Notes under the pieces: model-generated
Told to the model about the DNA's origin: nothing
Databases searched by the model: none
The model's input: only the letters and a program-made list of their open reading frames with translations
Shown: piece after piece, positions 22,726 through 31,288 of the stretch
Numbering within the stretch: position 1 is the stretch's first letter
How the letters are laid out: every line of letters starts with the position of its first letter
Program-made: the position numbers and the translations under genes
Assembly (NCBI RefSeq): GCF_936270145.1
Contig: NZ_OW370537.1
Coordinates: 1,364,001 to 1,428,000 of the forward strand
DNA length: 64,000 nt
Reading direction: 5' to 3'
DNA from: Wolbachia endosymbiont of Oedothorax gibbosus
GTDB lineage: Bacteria > Pseudomonadota > Alphaproteobacteria > Rickettsiales > Anaplasmataceae

Positions 22726-23109
22726 ATTGTGAATAGAGGCAATCAAATTAAATCTTAAGCCAAAACGTTTTCGTCGATTTCTATATCTGTCAGAAATGAT
22801 TTTAAACCTTTTCAATAAGCCGATTACGTTTTCAACTACCACTCTTCGTATAGAGAGAGATCTATTTTCTGCTTTTTTCTCCTTTGATAAAGGATTCTTT
22901 TTTGATCTTCTATGTGGTAATTCAACATTTTTATGTATCTTTTGCATTCCTCTGTAACCAGAATCAGCTAGGATCTTAGTTTGCGGTAATATTGCTATCT
23001 TTGATTCTCTAAACATCCGAAAATCATGTTTTCTACCATTGGAGAAAGATGTACATACGACCTTTTTACTCTTCTTCTCTGTTACTATTTGTGTTTTTAT
23101 AGTATGCCT
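22636..23109 (-). pseudogene. ISWpi1 transposase ORFB, copy A (C-terminus replaced by IS4 sequence)
   Basis: ORFB is the C-terminal half of the IS5 transposase. It is read in the -1 frame from the A7 tract at about 23109, entering as RHTIKTQIVTEKKSKKVVC and continuing through MFRESKIAILPQTKILADSG to RVVVENVIGLLKRFKIISDR, which holds the last catalytic Glu. After IASIHN the frame enters the nested IS4 and ends with unrelated residues at 22636. Excising the IS4 and one 9-bp repeat restores a natural end (NRELLS and stop). The enzyme is thus probably inactive here. Confidence 0.8.
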
Positions 23110-23534
23110 TTTTTTCTTTCCAGAGTAAAAGCGCTTTTGCTTTTTTTTGGCCTTTCTACTGCTGTTTCAGTTCCATCTATTACCAAAACTTCGTATTCTA
23201 CATTACTATTTAATAGATCTTTTTTTCCTGGTAATGCAAAATCTGGATGTTTTATTAATGTGTCTTCTACCCACCTTATTATTTTAAAACAGTTGCTTTC
23301 ACTCATGCCATAACTTTGTCCTATATGAAAATATGTACGATATTCTCTCATATATTCCAGTGCCATAAGTAATCTATCTTCTATACAAAGTTTGCTTTTT
23401 CTTCCACTTCTAGCTTTTTTCCTTTTATCCTCCTCATCTAGAATTTCTACCATTCTCTTAAATGTTGATTTTTTTACCCCCGTTAAACGTCGAAACTTTT
23501 CTCCTTCTAACTTTTCTATTTCCTTATATTTCAT
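23097..23534 (-). CDS. ISWpi1 transposase ORFA, copy A
   Basis: The 145-residue N-terminal half of an IS5-family transposase starts MKYKEIEKLEGEKFRRLTGV, has a helix-turn-helix region (EYRTYFHIGQSYGMSESNCF, about residues 66-85) and the first catalytic Asp in VLVIDGTETAVERP (about 116-129). It ends at KKGIL. The full transposase needs a -1 ribosomal frameshift on the A7 tract just before this stop, so that KK is followed by RHTIKTQ of ORFB. The protein is identical to that encoded at 63055-63492. Confidence 0.9.
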   Translation of the reverse strand: MKYKEIEKLEGEKFRRLTGVKKSTFKRMVEILDEEDKRKKARSGRKSKLCIEDRLLMALEYMREYRTYFHIGQSYGMSESNCFKIIRWVEDTLIKHPDFALPGKKDLLNSNVEYEVLVIDGTETAVERPKKSKSAFTLERKKGIL

Positions 23535-23586
23535 GCTTCCAAATACTTGATCTTACTCTCTCTCCCTCAATTTTGAAAGAAGTCTA

Positions 23587-23600
23587 CTGATAGTAGTCAT
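23587..23600 (-). other. Detached first codons of the Ulp1-like protease gene
   Basis: The minus strand reads ATGACTACTATCAG and then the TA and left end of ISWpi1. Joined to 21158 and beyond, it gives MTTIS-SGASIEKN in frame, restoring the start of the gene at 20036-21157. The 190 bases between here and the next gene (23601-23789) would hold its promoter; I see no clear boxes and nothing else there. Confidence 0.75.
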
Positions 23601-23789
23601 TTACACTCCACACTGAATATTCTTTAATTATAATAGTACAAACATTAACTTCAAGTTAAAACTATACAACTGCAATGCTAATAAGTAGCGGTTGCCAGTA
23701 AATCAAAATGTAGTTTTTAAAATTATCAAATCTACTAAGTAAGTATTTTCTTCCAGATTTTAGAATAACAAGCACATAAGGTAATCAAT

Positions 23790-25673
23790 CTATTCACTGA
23801 TTACTATAGAAGCTCTAGAGAAATTATTCTCCAGCTCGCTTTTTAAGTTTTTATATTCAATAGTGTTTAACTCTTCATTGGTAATAAAGCTTTTCTGTAT
23901 AGCTACTATATCATTTAATTCTGTGCTGCCATTTTGATGTTTACATGACCTATTTACATATAACCAAGGAGTATCTATTTCAAAATTCAAATTTTCACAG
24001 TTTTTAATTTTGATATCTTTTATTACCATATGGCTTTCCTTAGTTTGAGGAACACCAATAAAAAGGTCTGATATTTGGTCAGAAGCTGTATTTATGATAT
24101 CATTAAGCCAATTATCTCCTAAAGTCAAAGCAGGTCCCAGGTTTGTCTTAAAACCTGTATTTTTTTGCTGGAATTCATACTTAATTGTAAGATCTCCTAC
24201 ATTACGTGAAGTAAGATCAGGTAATTCTAGGGATTTCTTCTCTTCTTTGTCAAGATGCACTCCACTTAGTATATAAAAAGCAGAATCTTTTAACTGCTCG
24301 TTTGAATAATATAATCCAGCACCTGCTAAGCTCAAGGCTGATTCTCCTTGCATAGTAATTTGGCCATATTCATTTATAATATTATTTTGTATAGTTAATT
24401 CACTATGGGATATCACTTTTGAATTTTCAGCTTGTACAGCAGGAATTTTTGTGTAACCCGCTTCCTCAAAATCGAGTACTAAAGCGTTCCTATCAGCAAT
24501 GTCTGGAAAAATACCCTGTGCCATACTGACGGTATTAGTTGGATCAATCCAATATATTTTTCCACCTCTATTTGTTACTTTGAGCATTACATGATTAAAA
24601 TTACCCATATTAGGTAATGCTTCAGAATTAGAAATGCTAGTGGTTCCCCTCATAACTAAAATAGGTTGAACTTTGTAACCAAGTTCTTGTAAAATAGCAG
24701 CCGTGCTAGCAGAAAAATCCTTGCAATCCCCAAGTTGAGAATCAGCAATTTTCTTTAAATCTCGTGGAAAATATTTTCCTGATACTGTACGCCAATCTCC
24801 CATATATTGGACTTTTTCATTCAATAAAGAAGTAACTGCATTAATTTTCTCCTCATCAGTATTCTCATTAGCAGCAGATTCTGCTATAGCTGTAAAAGTT
24901 GCAGGAAGTGGCTGATTAATGACGCTATGATATCCAGGAGCTAATTTTTTAGCTAAATCCTCCCACTTAGATAGGCTTGACAATGATACCCAAGTATTGT
25001 GCTTAATATTTAATACTCCATTGTGTGGCTCATTTGTTGTGTTTTTATAAATTGCTTTTTTTAAAGCAATACTTATAGAATGTACATCATTCTTTTTTTT
25101 CTCAACGATCTTTAATACGTTTCTTGGATCATTAACTTTAATCTCTAGAGGTAATTTAGAATTGATTCTAACATTTTCTGCTTGGAAGTAATCCCCATAA
25201 TAAGAAAAGCTCAAGCTATAAAAATTATCAACAGGAATTTTTTTGTTAATACTTTTATATCTTAAATATACTTCGGTACCAATTTCTATTTTAGAAAATG
25301 ATATGGTTACTTGCCTTAACTGATCGAAACCTTTGCCAGGACTAGCCAAAGGCTTATCCTCCATCATGTCTTCAGTGACTATATATTCCTCTCCGTTATA
25401 AACTGTTTTAGCCCCTAGAATAGTGAAATCTGTACTATCACCATTATAAGTAACACTATATGGAGAGAATCTGTTACGCCCAGATTCCTTGAGTATTTTT
25501 ATTAGTTGTTCAACTTCCACTTCATAGGTACCATCCTTATTAACACTAATGTTAACATTAGAAAATTTGACCTCAACGGGAGCATCCTCATATTTACTCC
25601 ACCTTGCCTCAGCTGAAGGAGTTATAAAAAACACTAACAATGTTAAGTTAAAAAGAGTTTTTAAAAATTTCAT
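23790..25673 (-). CDS. Secreted DUF3857 / transglutaminase-like protein
   Basis: The 627-residue product from the ATG at 25673 starts with a signal peptide (MKFLKTLFNLTLLVFFITPS, cleavage near AEA-R); a GTG four codons upstream is less likely. An N-terminal beta-rich DUF3857 region (about residues 30-240) precedes a transglutaminase-like core with the triad Cys in QLGDCKDFSA (about 313-322), His in NMGNFNHVMLKV (about 354-365) and Asp in YWIDPTN (about 374-380). A further beta-rich region follows to the end. Proteins of this architecture are exported and of unknown substrate. All three catalytic residues are kept, so enzyme activity is plausible. Confidence 0.88.
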   Translation of the reverse strand: MKFLKTLFNLTLLVFFITPSAEARWSKYEDAPVEVKFSNVNISVNKDGTYEVEVEQLIKILKESGRNRFSPYSVTYNGDSTDFTILGAKTVYNGEEYIVTEDMMEDKPLASPGKGFDQLRQVTISFSKIEIGTEVYLRYKSINKKIPVDNFYSLSFSYYGDYFQAENVRINSKLPLEIKVNDPRNVLKIVEKKKNDVHSISIALKKAIYKNTTNEPHNGVLNIKHNTWVSLSSLSKWEDLAKKLAPGYHSVINQPLPATFTAIAESAANENTDEEKINAVTSLLNEKVQYMGDWRTVSGKYFPRDLKKIADSQLGDCKDFSASTAAILQELGYKVQPILVMRGTTSISNSEALPNMGNFNHVMLKVTNRGGKIYWIDPTNTVSMAQGIFPDIADRNALVLDFEEAGYTKIPAVQAENSKVISHSELTIQNNIINEYGQITMQGESALSLAGAGLYYSNEQLKDSAFYILSGVHLDKEEKKSLELPDLTSRNVGDLTIKYEFQQKNTGFKTNLGPALTLGDNWLNDIINTASDQISDLFIGVPQTKESHMVIKDIKIKNCENLNFEIDTPWLYVNRSCKHQNGSTELNDIVAIQKSFITNEELNTIEYKNLKSELENNFSRASIVISE

Positions 25674-25715
25674 TATGACACTCACATAGGATATTTAAAA
25701 CTATCGGCATGTTTA

Positions 25716-25841
25716 CTAAAAAATTGTTTTATTAGACCCACACAACGCCGCATAAACAGCAATAAATTCAGCTGATTGAGAAAGAAGTTTGTCTTGTAGA
25801 ATAGCTACTTCTTTTTCTCTGCCAATTATTGGTTCACTCAT
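25716..25841 (-). pseudogene. N-terminal remnant of an AAA-type ATPase
   Basis: A 41-codon frame begins MSEPIIGREKEVAILQDKLL and AEFIAVY, the typical opening of the family of ATPases in which this is followed by GRRRVGKT. Here the next codons read AALCGSNKTIF and stop. Adding one base after GTTTAT would give GRRCVG, so a deletion destroyed the Walker A motif. Nothing of the remaining gene is found. Apart from this remnant, the 430-base gap before the DsbA gene holds only AT-rich sequence. Confidence 0.6.
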
Positions 25842-26115
25842 ATGTTTATTCCGCGGAGTTTGTTGAAATTATACACAGCGGAATAAAATAAACAACTTAA
25901 ATCTATGCTCTGCGCGCCTCTACTACCAAACCTTCTGATGAGCTTTTCAGTAATGTGCTTGAGTTTCATTGTGCGTAAAGTTTGCATTTGAGGCAAAACC
26001 GGCTATAAAATACACTTGATATAAATGTTTTTATATATTAACATTAGATGCTTCTTTTAATATACAGGTAAATGTGTACTAAAAGTTTTATGTTGTAGGT
26101 TTTTAAATAAATTGT

Positions 26116-26889
26116 ATGTCTAGGGTATCGTTTTTATTGATTTTAATAATAGCAATAGCAAGCTTGCCGATAATAAATAATTGGCTTTCAAATCACAGCC
26201 AAATGCTAAGCGATGATTATATAGGTGAGAGATTAGATGATTATATCAGTAGAAATTTTGATAGAATTATAAATATTCTCAAAGAGCAGTCGATTAGAAG
26301 TAATCATGCTGCTCGAGATAACGCGACTAAAGGTAAAATTTTACAGTACAAAAATGAAATATTCGACTCCGCTTATCCTTACTCAGGAAATGAAAATAGT
26401 AGTGTTGTAGCTGCAGGCTTCTTTGACTATTCTTGTGGATATTGCAAAGCTATGAAGAATGATATAAAGCAGTTAATTAACGACGGTAAAATTAAGTATA
26501 TCTTTAGGGATGCTCCAATACTTGGTAATGACTCTTTAAGGGCAGCAAAAAGCGCTTTAGCTGTTTACTTTATTGATAAAGAAAAATATTTCGATTTTCA
26601 CTATTCTGCTTTAAGTCACAAAGGAGGATTTTCAGACGAAAGCATATTGGATATAGTGAAAAGCATAGGGATTAATGAAGATGATTTTAATAATTCCATG
26701 AAAAATAATGCGGACAAAATCGAGCAAATGATAAACGACAGTAAGCTCCTAGTAAGAGATTTGGGAGTAGGTGGCACACCTTTTTTAGTAATAGGAGATA
26801 GCCTGTTTGTAGGAGCAACTGATTTGGATGTATTACGCAAAAAAGTAGATGAATTAAGTCACAAGCAAGGCTGTTTCAATTTGCCATAA
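26116..26889 (+). CDS. DsbA-family thiol:disulfide oxidoreductase
   Basis: The 257-residue product has an N-terminal signal or anchor helix (SFLLILIIAIASLPIINNWL, about residues 5-24), then a DsbA-like thioredoxin fold. The active site is CGYC within FFDYSCGYCKAMKNDIKQL (about residues 98-116), and the cis-proline loop is GGTPFLV (about 216-222). Proteins of this type introduce disulfides into exported proteins in the periplasm; Wolbachia carries membrane-linked alpha-DsbA proteins. It is monocistronic: the next gene has its own promoter at 26908. The family call is firm, the exact paralog is not. Confidence 0.9.
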   Translation: MSRVSFLLILIIAIASLPIINNWLSNHSQMLSDDYIGERLDDYISRNFDRIINILKEQSIRSNHAARDNATKGKILQYKNEIFDSAYPYSGNENSSVVAAGFFDYSCGYCKAMKNDIKQLINDGKIKYIFRDAPILGNDSLRAAKSALAVYFIDKEKYFDFHYSALSHKGGFSDESILDIVKSIGINEDDFNNSMKNNADKIEQMINDSKLLVRDLGVGGTPFLVIGDSLFVGATDLDVLRKKVDELSHKQGCFNLP

Positions 26890-26907
26890 AATTTTATTTT
26901 TTTTTGC

Positions 26908-26936
26908 TTGACAACTCAAATGAACCTGAGTATAGT
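26908..26936 (+). promoter_or_regulatory. Strong sigma-70 promoter upstream of the DUF2460 gene
   Basis: TTGACA (26908-26913), a 17-base spacer and TATAGT (26931-26936) make a near-consensus promoter, unusual among the weak promoters of this window. The untranslated leader to the ATG at 27074 would be about 130 bases, with AGGAGGA at 27064-27070 as ribosome binding site. Confidence 0.65.
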
Positions 26937-27073
26937 AATTGTGGGTGTGACAGAAGTTTAAGGTACTGTCTTAGTGGTCTCATCTACTTTCCATAGCATC
27001 ATTTACTATGTGAAACGCTTTCAAATTACAACATTTTCTTCAACCAAACTATTTTACTTTCACAGGAGGACAT

Positions 27074-27670
27074 ATGTCATTTACAGAAATTAGATTTCCA
27101 GAAAATATATCTTATGGTTCCATTGGAGGACCGGAATTTTCCACTGACGTTGTAACAACTCATAACGGTTGTGAACAGCGCAACATCAATTAGTCTCATG
27201 CACGTACTAGATACAACATAGCTTACGGGGTCAGATCAAACGAGCAGCTAACAGAACTCATAACATTTTTTCACGCACGAAAAGGTAAAGCAATAGGGTT
27301 TCGTTTTAAGGATTGGTCAGATTTTATAGCCATTAATCAGGAGATTGGTATAGGAGATAACAAAAAAACGACTTTTCAGCTAGTCAAAACTTATGTAAGT
27401 GGGGAAGATAAGCATATACGTATGATCAAAAAGCCAGTACATGGGACAGTAAAGATTTATTTAAATGGTAAAGAAGAGAGTGAATATTCAGTAAATTATT
27501 CAGCGGGAGAAATAATATTTATGAAGCCACCAGTAAAAGATACGATAATCACTGCGAGCTTCGAATTTGATGTGCCTGTGCGCTTTGATACAGATTACTT
27601 AAACGCTTCTATTGATGACTATGGCAGCAATAGCTGGAATAATATCCCCTTGGTGGAAGTGAAATTTTAG
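27074..27670 (+). pseudogene. GTA/phage-like DUF2460 protein with one in-frame amber codon
   Basis: From ATG 27074 the frame encodes MSFTEIRFPENISYGSIGGP and EFSTDVVTTHNGCEQRNIN, then TAG at 27191-27193 (codon 40), then continues in the same frame to a stop at 27670 (198 codons). The continuation (HARTRYNIAYGV, FRFKDWSDF, VPVRFDTDYLNASIDD) matches DUF2460/TIGR02217. That family includes the distal tail protein gp12 of the Rhodobacter gene transfer agent. The expected residue at the stop is Trp, so TGG to TAG is the likely change. No other tail gene is nearby, so this is an isolated relic, yet it keeps a strong promoter and ribosome binding site. Confidence 0.8.
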
Positions 27671-27774
27671 TTATAAGCAAGCATAGATCTACATCATAGT
27701 AGGGTCACCATAAATTGAAAAATTAAGCACCACTGAAGCTCTGTATTTAAATGAGCCTCAGTATATTTTAAATC

Positions 27775-28557
27775 CTACCGCCCATTACAATGTTGATGAC
27801 TTTCTATACTTGAGATTTGAGGAGATTCTAATGTAGTGTTTTCTCTTCCCTGTAAAACAGAAAGTTTTAATAACTCTTTTATAGCTATTTTTGCAAGTGT
27901 TGTATCATCTTTGTTTAAGATTTTATCTAGCATGTTTTTTTCCTGTAAGAGATTAACATAATTTCTAGCTTCCTCATTAAGAGTTCCTATTGCATTGATA
28001 CAAGATAATACTAAATCCGAGCTCTTTATTGCTAAAATTCCATTTACGAAAATATCTAATTTTGTTTTGTCTTCAGTCAAGTCTCTAGCTAACCTATTTC
28101 TGATGTTATCATTATCAAGCACAGTGTACTCGAGGTACGAGGAAGGCTCAATAAGTATAAAATCCTCTAAAGATACTAGTTCTAAATCGTTATCAACATA
28201 AGTAAATATGCTGAATTCAGTAATATATCCTTCTTTTCTCACAACACAGCACTTGGGAAGACCATGATACATTGATAGCAAAGAAAAAAGACGTATTATA
28301 CTTGTACCTCTATCTTTCATTTCCTCGAAAAGCTTCCTATCATTTATTAGTTTGTGCAAAATGTAATCCGTAGCAGGACCTGGTTTGCGAAAATGAAACA
28401 TATTATTCTCTGCAAAAATAGCCTCAGCTAATTCTATAGACTTTTTATCCTCATCTATAAAAGCTTTTTCATTTCTATTTAACTGTATGATCTCAGCTTT
28501 GCTATCTCTGCGTAGACTAGTTTGCCCTATTAACCTCTCAAATATTTTTGTATTCAT
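27775..28557 (-). CDS. Hypothetical protein
   Basis: The 260-residue soluble, acidic product is predicted largely helical, with no signal peptide or membrane segment. I recognise no domain. The middle (EEMKDRGTSIIRLFSLLSMY, about residues 79-98) is followed by a beta-like stretch and a helical C-terminal half. Start ATG at 28557 follows an AT-rich region (28558-28673) with no other feature. It converges on the DUF2460 relic and is bordered upstream by a decayed IS4 element. It is probably a lineage-specific gene. Confidence 0.65.
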   Translation of the reverse strand: MNTKIFERLIGQTSLRRDSKAEIIQLNRNEKAFIDEDKKSIELAEAIFAENNMFHFRKPGPATDYILHKLINDRKLFEEMKDRGTSIIRLFSLLSMYHGLPKCCVVRKEGYITEFSIFTYVDNDLELVSLEDFILIEPSSYLEYTVLDNDNIRNRLARDLTEDKTKLDIFVNGILAIKSSDLVLSCINAIGTLNEEARNYVNLLQEKNMLDKILNKDDTTLAKIAIKELLKLSVLQGRENTTLESPQISSIESHQHCNGR

Positions 28558-28673
28558 ATATATCCTATATTAGTTAAAGTAAATATTAATAATATTTACT
28601 TTTTAAATAAAAATAAATGAAAATTTTAATAAATATTGTAGCTTTTTAACAGAATGAAAGTATCTGTTCACAC

Positions 28674-30088
28674 AATGGCGTCAACTTAAGGAAAAATATC
28701 GGTGATAGTGTATAAAATTTCTCTCTAAAATTTTTACCATTAAATTACCCAAAAGCTGCAATAAATAGCACTTTTGTTGCTGTTTTATTTCAACAAAGAA
28801 GTCTAAAATGTGTCCTTTTTAGGTGAAACATGCAAAAAGGAAAAAATTTTATTCTACAAATTAAAAATATAATATACTCGGAAGCTTTTCAGAGAATCCA
28901 TTGTGTTGAGTTTCACGCGAACAAGAAAACTCCCTTTTACGACAGTATTTTCTATAAGTTAGTTAAAAAAAGTTTGGGAATAGAATGTGAACTCATTGAC
29001 ATGCACCCTCAAAGCAAGCTTTTTCTAAAGCAAGGTATAAATACAGGTTTTAAAGAGTTTAAGCATCCAAACAGCCTATCAAGATGAATCTGAGCTGGAG
29101 AGGCTATAGACTTATTGCAGCAGATGGTTCTGGTATGAGATTACCCAGCTCTGAGGAAATTGTATCCGAGTTTGGCCGCTTTAAACCAAATGGAACAACA
29201 GGCACCATTGGCAATTTGTTTGTTGATTTATGTACTTCACTGATTTGCAGTGCTCGCCTTGCGGCTTGGAATATAGGCGAACAAACGTTGGCGGAAGAGC
29301 AATTACCCGACTCAAATGCGTTCATTAAATCAAATTATTTATCTATGATCGTCTTCAGTAAAATTCATTCAACAGCATTATGATTTGGGAGTAGATTTTA
29401 TTTTTCGCTTGCAAAAAAGAAATTATAGCAAGCTATGGAAACAAATTTTATCTGGAGAATTAGATTTTGATTTTATATTAGAAAATGAAAAGCTAAAAAA
29501 TAAAATGAAAGGACAGAAAGTAAGAGTTATAGTGCTGATACCAATTCTCAATAATAATGAGACAAATGAAAAAGAGTGCTTTCTGCCTATAACTAGAGGT
29601 TTAAGTGAATTTATCGTATATTCTATTTGTCTTCCCAATAACGAAGTTTGGTATGACATTAGTCAACGGAGAAACAGAGTTTTTGATCGAGACTTTGGAA
29701 GATATCAGTAAAGCTTATGTATTAAGGTGGCACATAGAGGAAACGACTCAAAGTAGGAGCAGAGTTAGAAAATTTTTCTGGGGTAAATTTAGAGACAAGA
29801 ATTTTGGGCGAACTTGGTCATTATTATCGCTTCATATGTGTGATGCACAAGGACCTTGGAACCCAGATCAAATTACTGAGTATCGTTTAAATTTTTCAGT
29901 TTTATTTGGTGTAGAAACTTTATCAAGTGCTTGTTGCGCCAAAAGATTTTCAAGCCCTTTTTAAGTATACGCGCCAAAGTTAAGATCCGACCGGGAAGAT
30001 TGTATAGCCGCAATAAAGTAGATAAGCCCAAACGCCATCATGTCTTTATGAGAGTTTGCTAATGGAGGCTCTTAAGTTGACGCCATTG
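28674..30088 (+). mobile_element. Decayed IS4-family element with intact 18-bp inverted ends
   Basis: The ends CAATGGCGTCAACTTAAG (28674-28691) and its exact reverse complement (30071-30088) bound a 1415-bp element. The transposase inside is broken into several frames. I see no clean target duplication, although TTCACA lies close to both ends. The right end abuts the 3' end of the Rpn-family gene within 6 bases. Confidence 0.82.
28830..29964 (+). pseudogene. Frameshifted IS4-family transposase
   Basis: Successive frames at 28830-29087, 29084-29383, 29385-29711 and 29605-29964 together read as one DDE transposase. They give an N-terminal part (FHANKKTPFYDSIFYKLVKK), a first Asp region (LIAADGSGMRLP), a beta-strand region (FIFRLQKRNYSKLWKQILSG) and a C-terminal YVLRWHIEETTQSRS. 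In the last, the Y-(2)-R-(3)-E start of the IS4 signature is kept but the Lys is lost. At least three frame changes separate the pieces. It is inactive. Confidence 0.85.
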
Positions 30089-30093
30089 ACCAT

Positions 30094-30999
30094 TCACAGA
30101 TTTCCACTTAATTCTTCAATCTCACTAATAGAAAGGCCTGTAAACTTGACAATAGTGTTGACATCAACATTATTAGCCAGCATTGCTTTTGCGACTTCAA
30201 TTTTCCCTTCAATTTTCCCTTCAATTTTCCCTTCTTCTTTACCAATTTTTTTGCCTTTTTCAGTAGCAAGATCAAGTCTGTATTCAAGAATGGCTTCTTC
30301 TTTCCGTAGATCCATTATCCTTTCTTCGTAAGCTACTAAATCTTTTTCGTTCCAACGAAACTTGTCTAATTCATCATATGCTAGCTTTATTATTGGTGCT
30401 TTTTCTGCTATTTTCTGTAGATCTTCTTCTGTTGTTTCTTCTGCGTATTTAAAAAAGAAACACCACCTTTCTACTGTACTTTCTAGCTGTTCTACTTTAC
30501 TTTTTGAAAATTTGGGCAATTCTATAAAGATAAATTGAAAATCTTTTAAGTAATGGCCGTTGGTTTTTATATCACGTATATTATGAGTAGAGATATAATC
30601 AACTTCTTTAGGAAGTAAGTTACAATTTGATATAGCAATAAAGAAAACTTTCTTTAAATCAATGTAGTTGCCAGATTTATCTAATTGTCTTGAGTAGGCT
30701 TTAGCGGCATATAATTGAGCGCGTTTTTCGAAGCCCTTGTCTCTAGCGAGCTGCATTTCTGCTATATATCTATTTCCGTGAGAATCCTTGCAGAGAACAT
30801 CAACAATACTTTGTTTATCAGAGGCAACTTCGGGATCCATAATAGTGCTAAGAAACTCAACTTCTTGTATTGCATTTATCTCAGTAAACCCTAAAATATC
30901 GTTCAAAAAGTGGATCAGGATATTCTTATTTTTTTCCGTTCCAAAGATTTTTTTGAAACACAAATCATTGCGAGGATCGAGAAATTTTGAAAGAGCCAT
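30094..30999 (-). CDS. Rpn-family recombination-promoting nuclease / PD-(D/E)XK transposase-like protein
   Basis: The 301-residue product begins with the family opening FLDPRNDLCFKKIFGTEKNK (about residues 6-25). It keeps the PD-(D/E)XK-type core: VDVLCKDSHGNRYIAEMQLA (about 67-86) with the catalytic Asp and the E-x-Q motif. The C-terminal third is a charged helix with the repeat KIEGKIEGKIE (about 260-270). Rpn proteins of E. coli cleave DNA and promote RecA-independent recombination; many copies exist in Wolbachia. The gene appears intact, and its stop lies 6 bases from the inverted end of the decayed IS4. Confidence 0.85.
   Translation of the reverse strand: MALSKFLDPRNDLCFKKIFGTEKNKNILIHFLNDILGFTEINAIQEVEFLSTIMDPEVASDKQSIVDVLCKDSHGNRYIAEMQLARDKGFEKRAQLYAAKAYSRQLDKSGNYIDLKKVFFIAISNCNLLPKEVDYISTHNIRDIKTNGHYLKDFQFIFIELPKFSKSKVEQLESTVERWCFFFKYAEETTEEDLQKIAEKAPIIKLAYDELDKFRWNEKDLVAYEERIMDLRKEEAILEYRLDLATEKGKKIGKEEGKIEGKIEGKIEVAKAMLANNVDVNTIVKFTGLSISEIEELSGNL
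30196..30231. repeat. Three perfect 12-bp tandem repeats inside the Rpn gene
   Basis: TTCAATTTTCCC is repeated exactly three times (30196-30207, 30208-30219, 30220-30231), followed by a degenerate unit. In the protein this gives four-residue units GKIE. The unit is a multiple of three, so copy number can vary without breaking the frame. Confidence 0.9.
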
Positions 31000-31288
31000 G
31001 GCAAAAATGCTTGAAAATATTAATAATTATACACTATTATTAACAATTATTCAACCATATTTTTGAAGATAGCTATGCTGCCGTGGCGCTAACAAGTAGC
31101 GGAATGACGGTTTTTCAAATTGTCGTAAGTCAGTTTAGCTATAGGCAGTAATTTTCTGTATTTATTTTAAATTGAAGAAAACTCAAATGAAAGATCGTGC
31201 TTTGCTAAAAATCACAGAATGCAGTCTGGTTACACATATAGTTGAAGTAATTCAGATTTGTAAGATATGTTTATCTGCAGTTATAGCT

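Larger units (their letters stand above)
21157..23586 (-). mobile_element. ISWpi1-type IS5-family element, copy A (interrupted by IS4)
   Basis: The ends TAGACTTCTTTCAAAATT at 21157 and its reverse complement ending at 23586 include a TA on each side, as expected for the IS427-like group of IS5. Without the IS4 insertion and its 9-bp target duplication the element is about 0.9 kb, the size of ISWpi1. It carries two overlapping transposase frames on the minus strand. It is inserted after codon 5 of the Ulp1-like protease gene. Copy B at 63003 has an identical ORFA product. Confidence 0.88.

Noticed and set aside
27191..27193. TAG in the DUF2460 gene as a recoded amino acid
   Set aside because: No recoding machinery or context is seen, and a TGG to TAG change explains it simply.
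26908..27670. Prophage WO segment around the DUF2460 gene
   Set aside because: No other phage gene, integrase or attachment site is found nearby; a single GTA-like relic is the more modest reading.
28664..30100. TTCACA on both sides of the decayed IS4 as a target duplication
   Set aside because: The two copies do not directly abut the inverted ends and are at different distances, so they may be chance.
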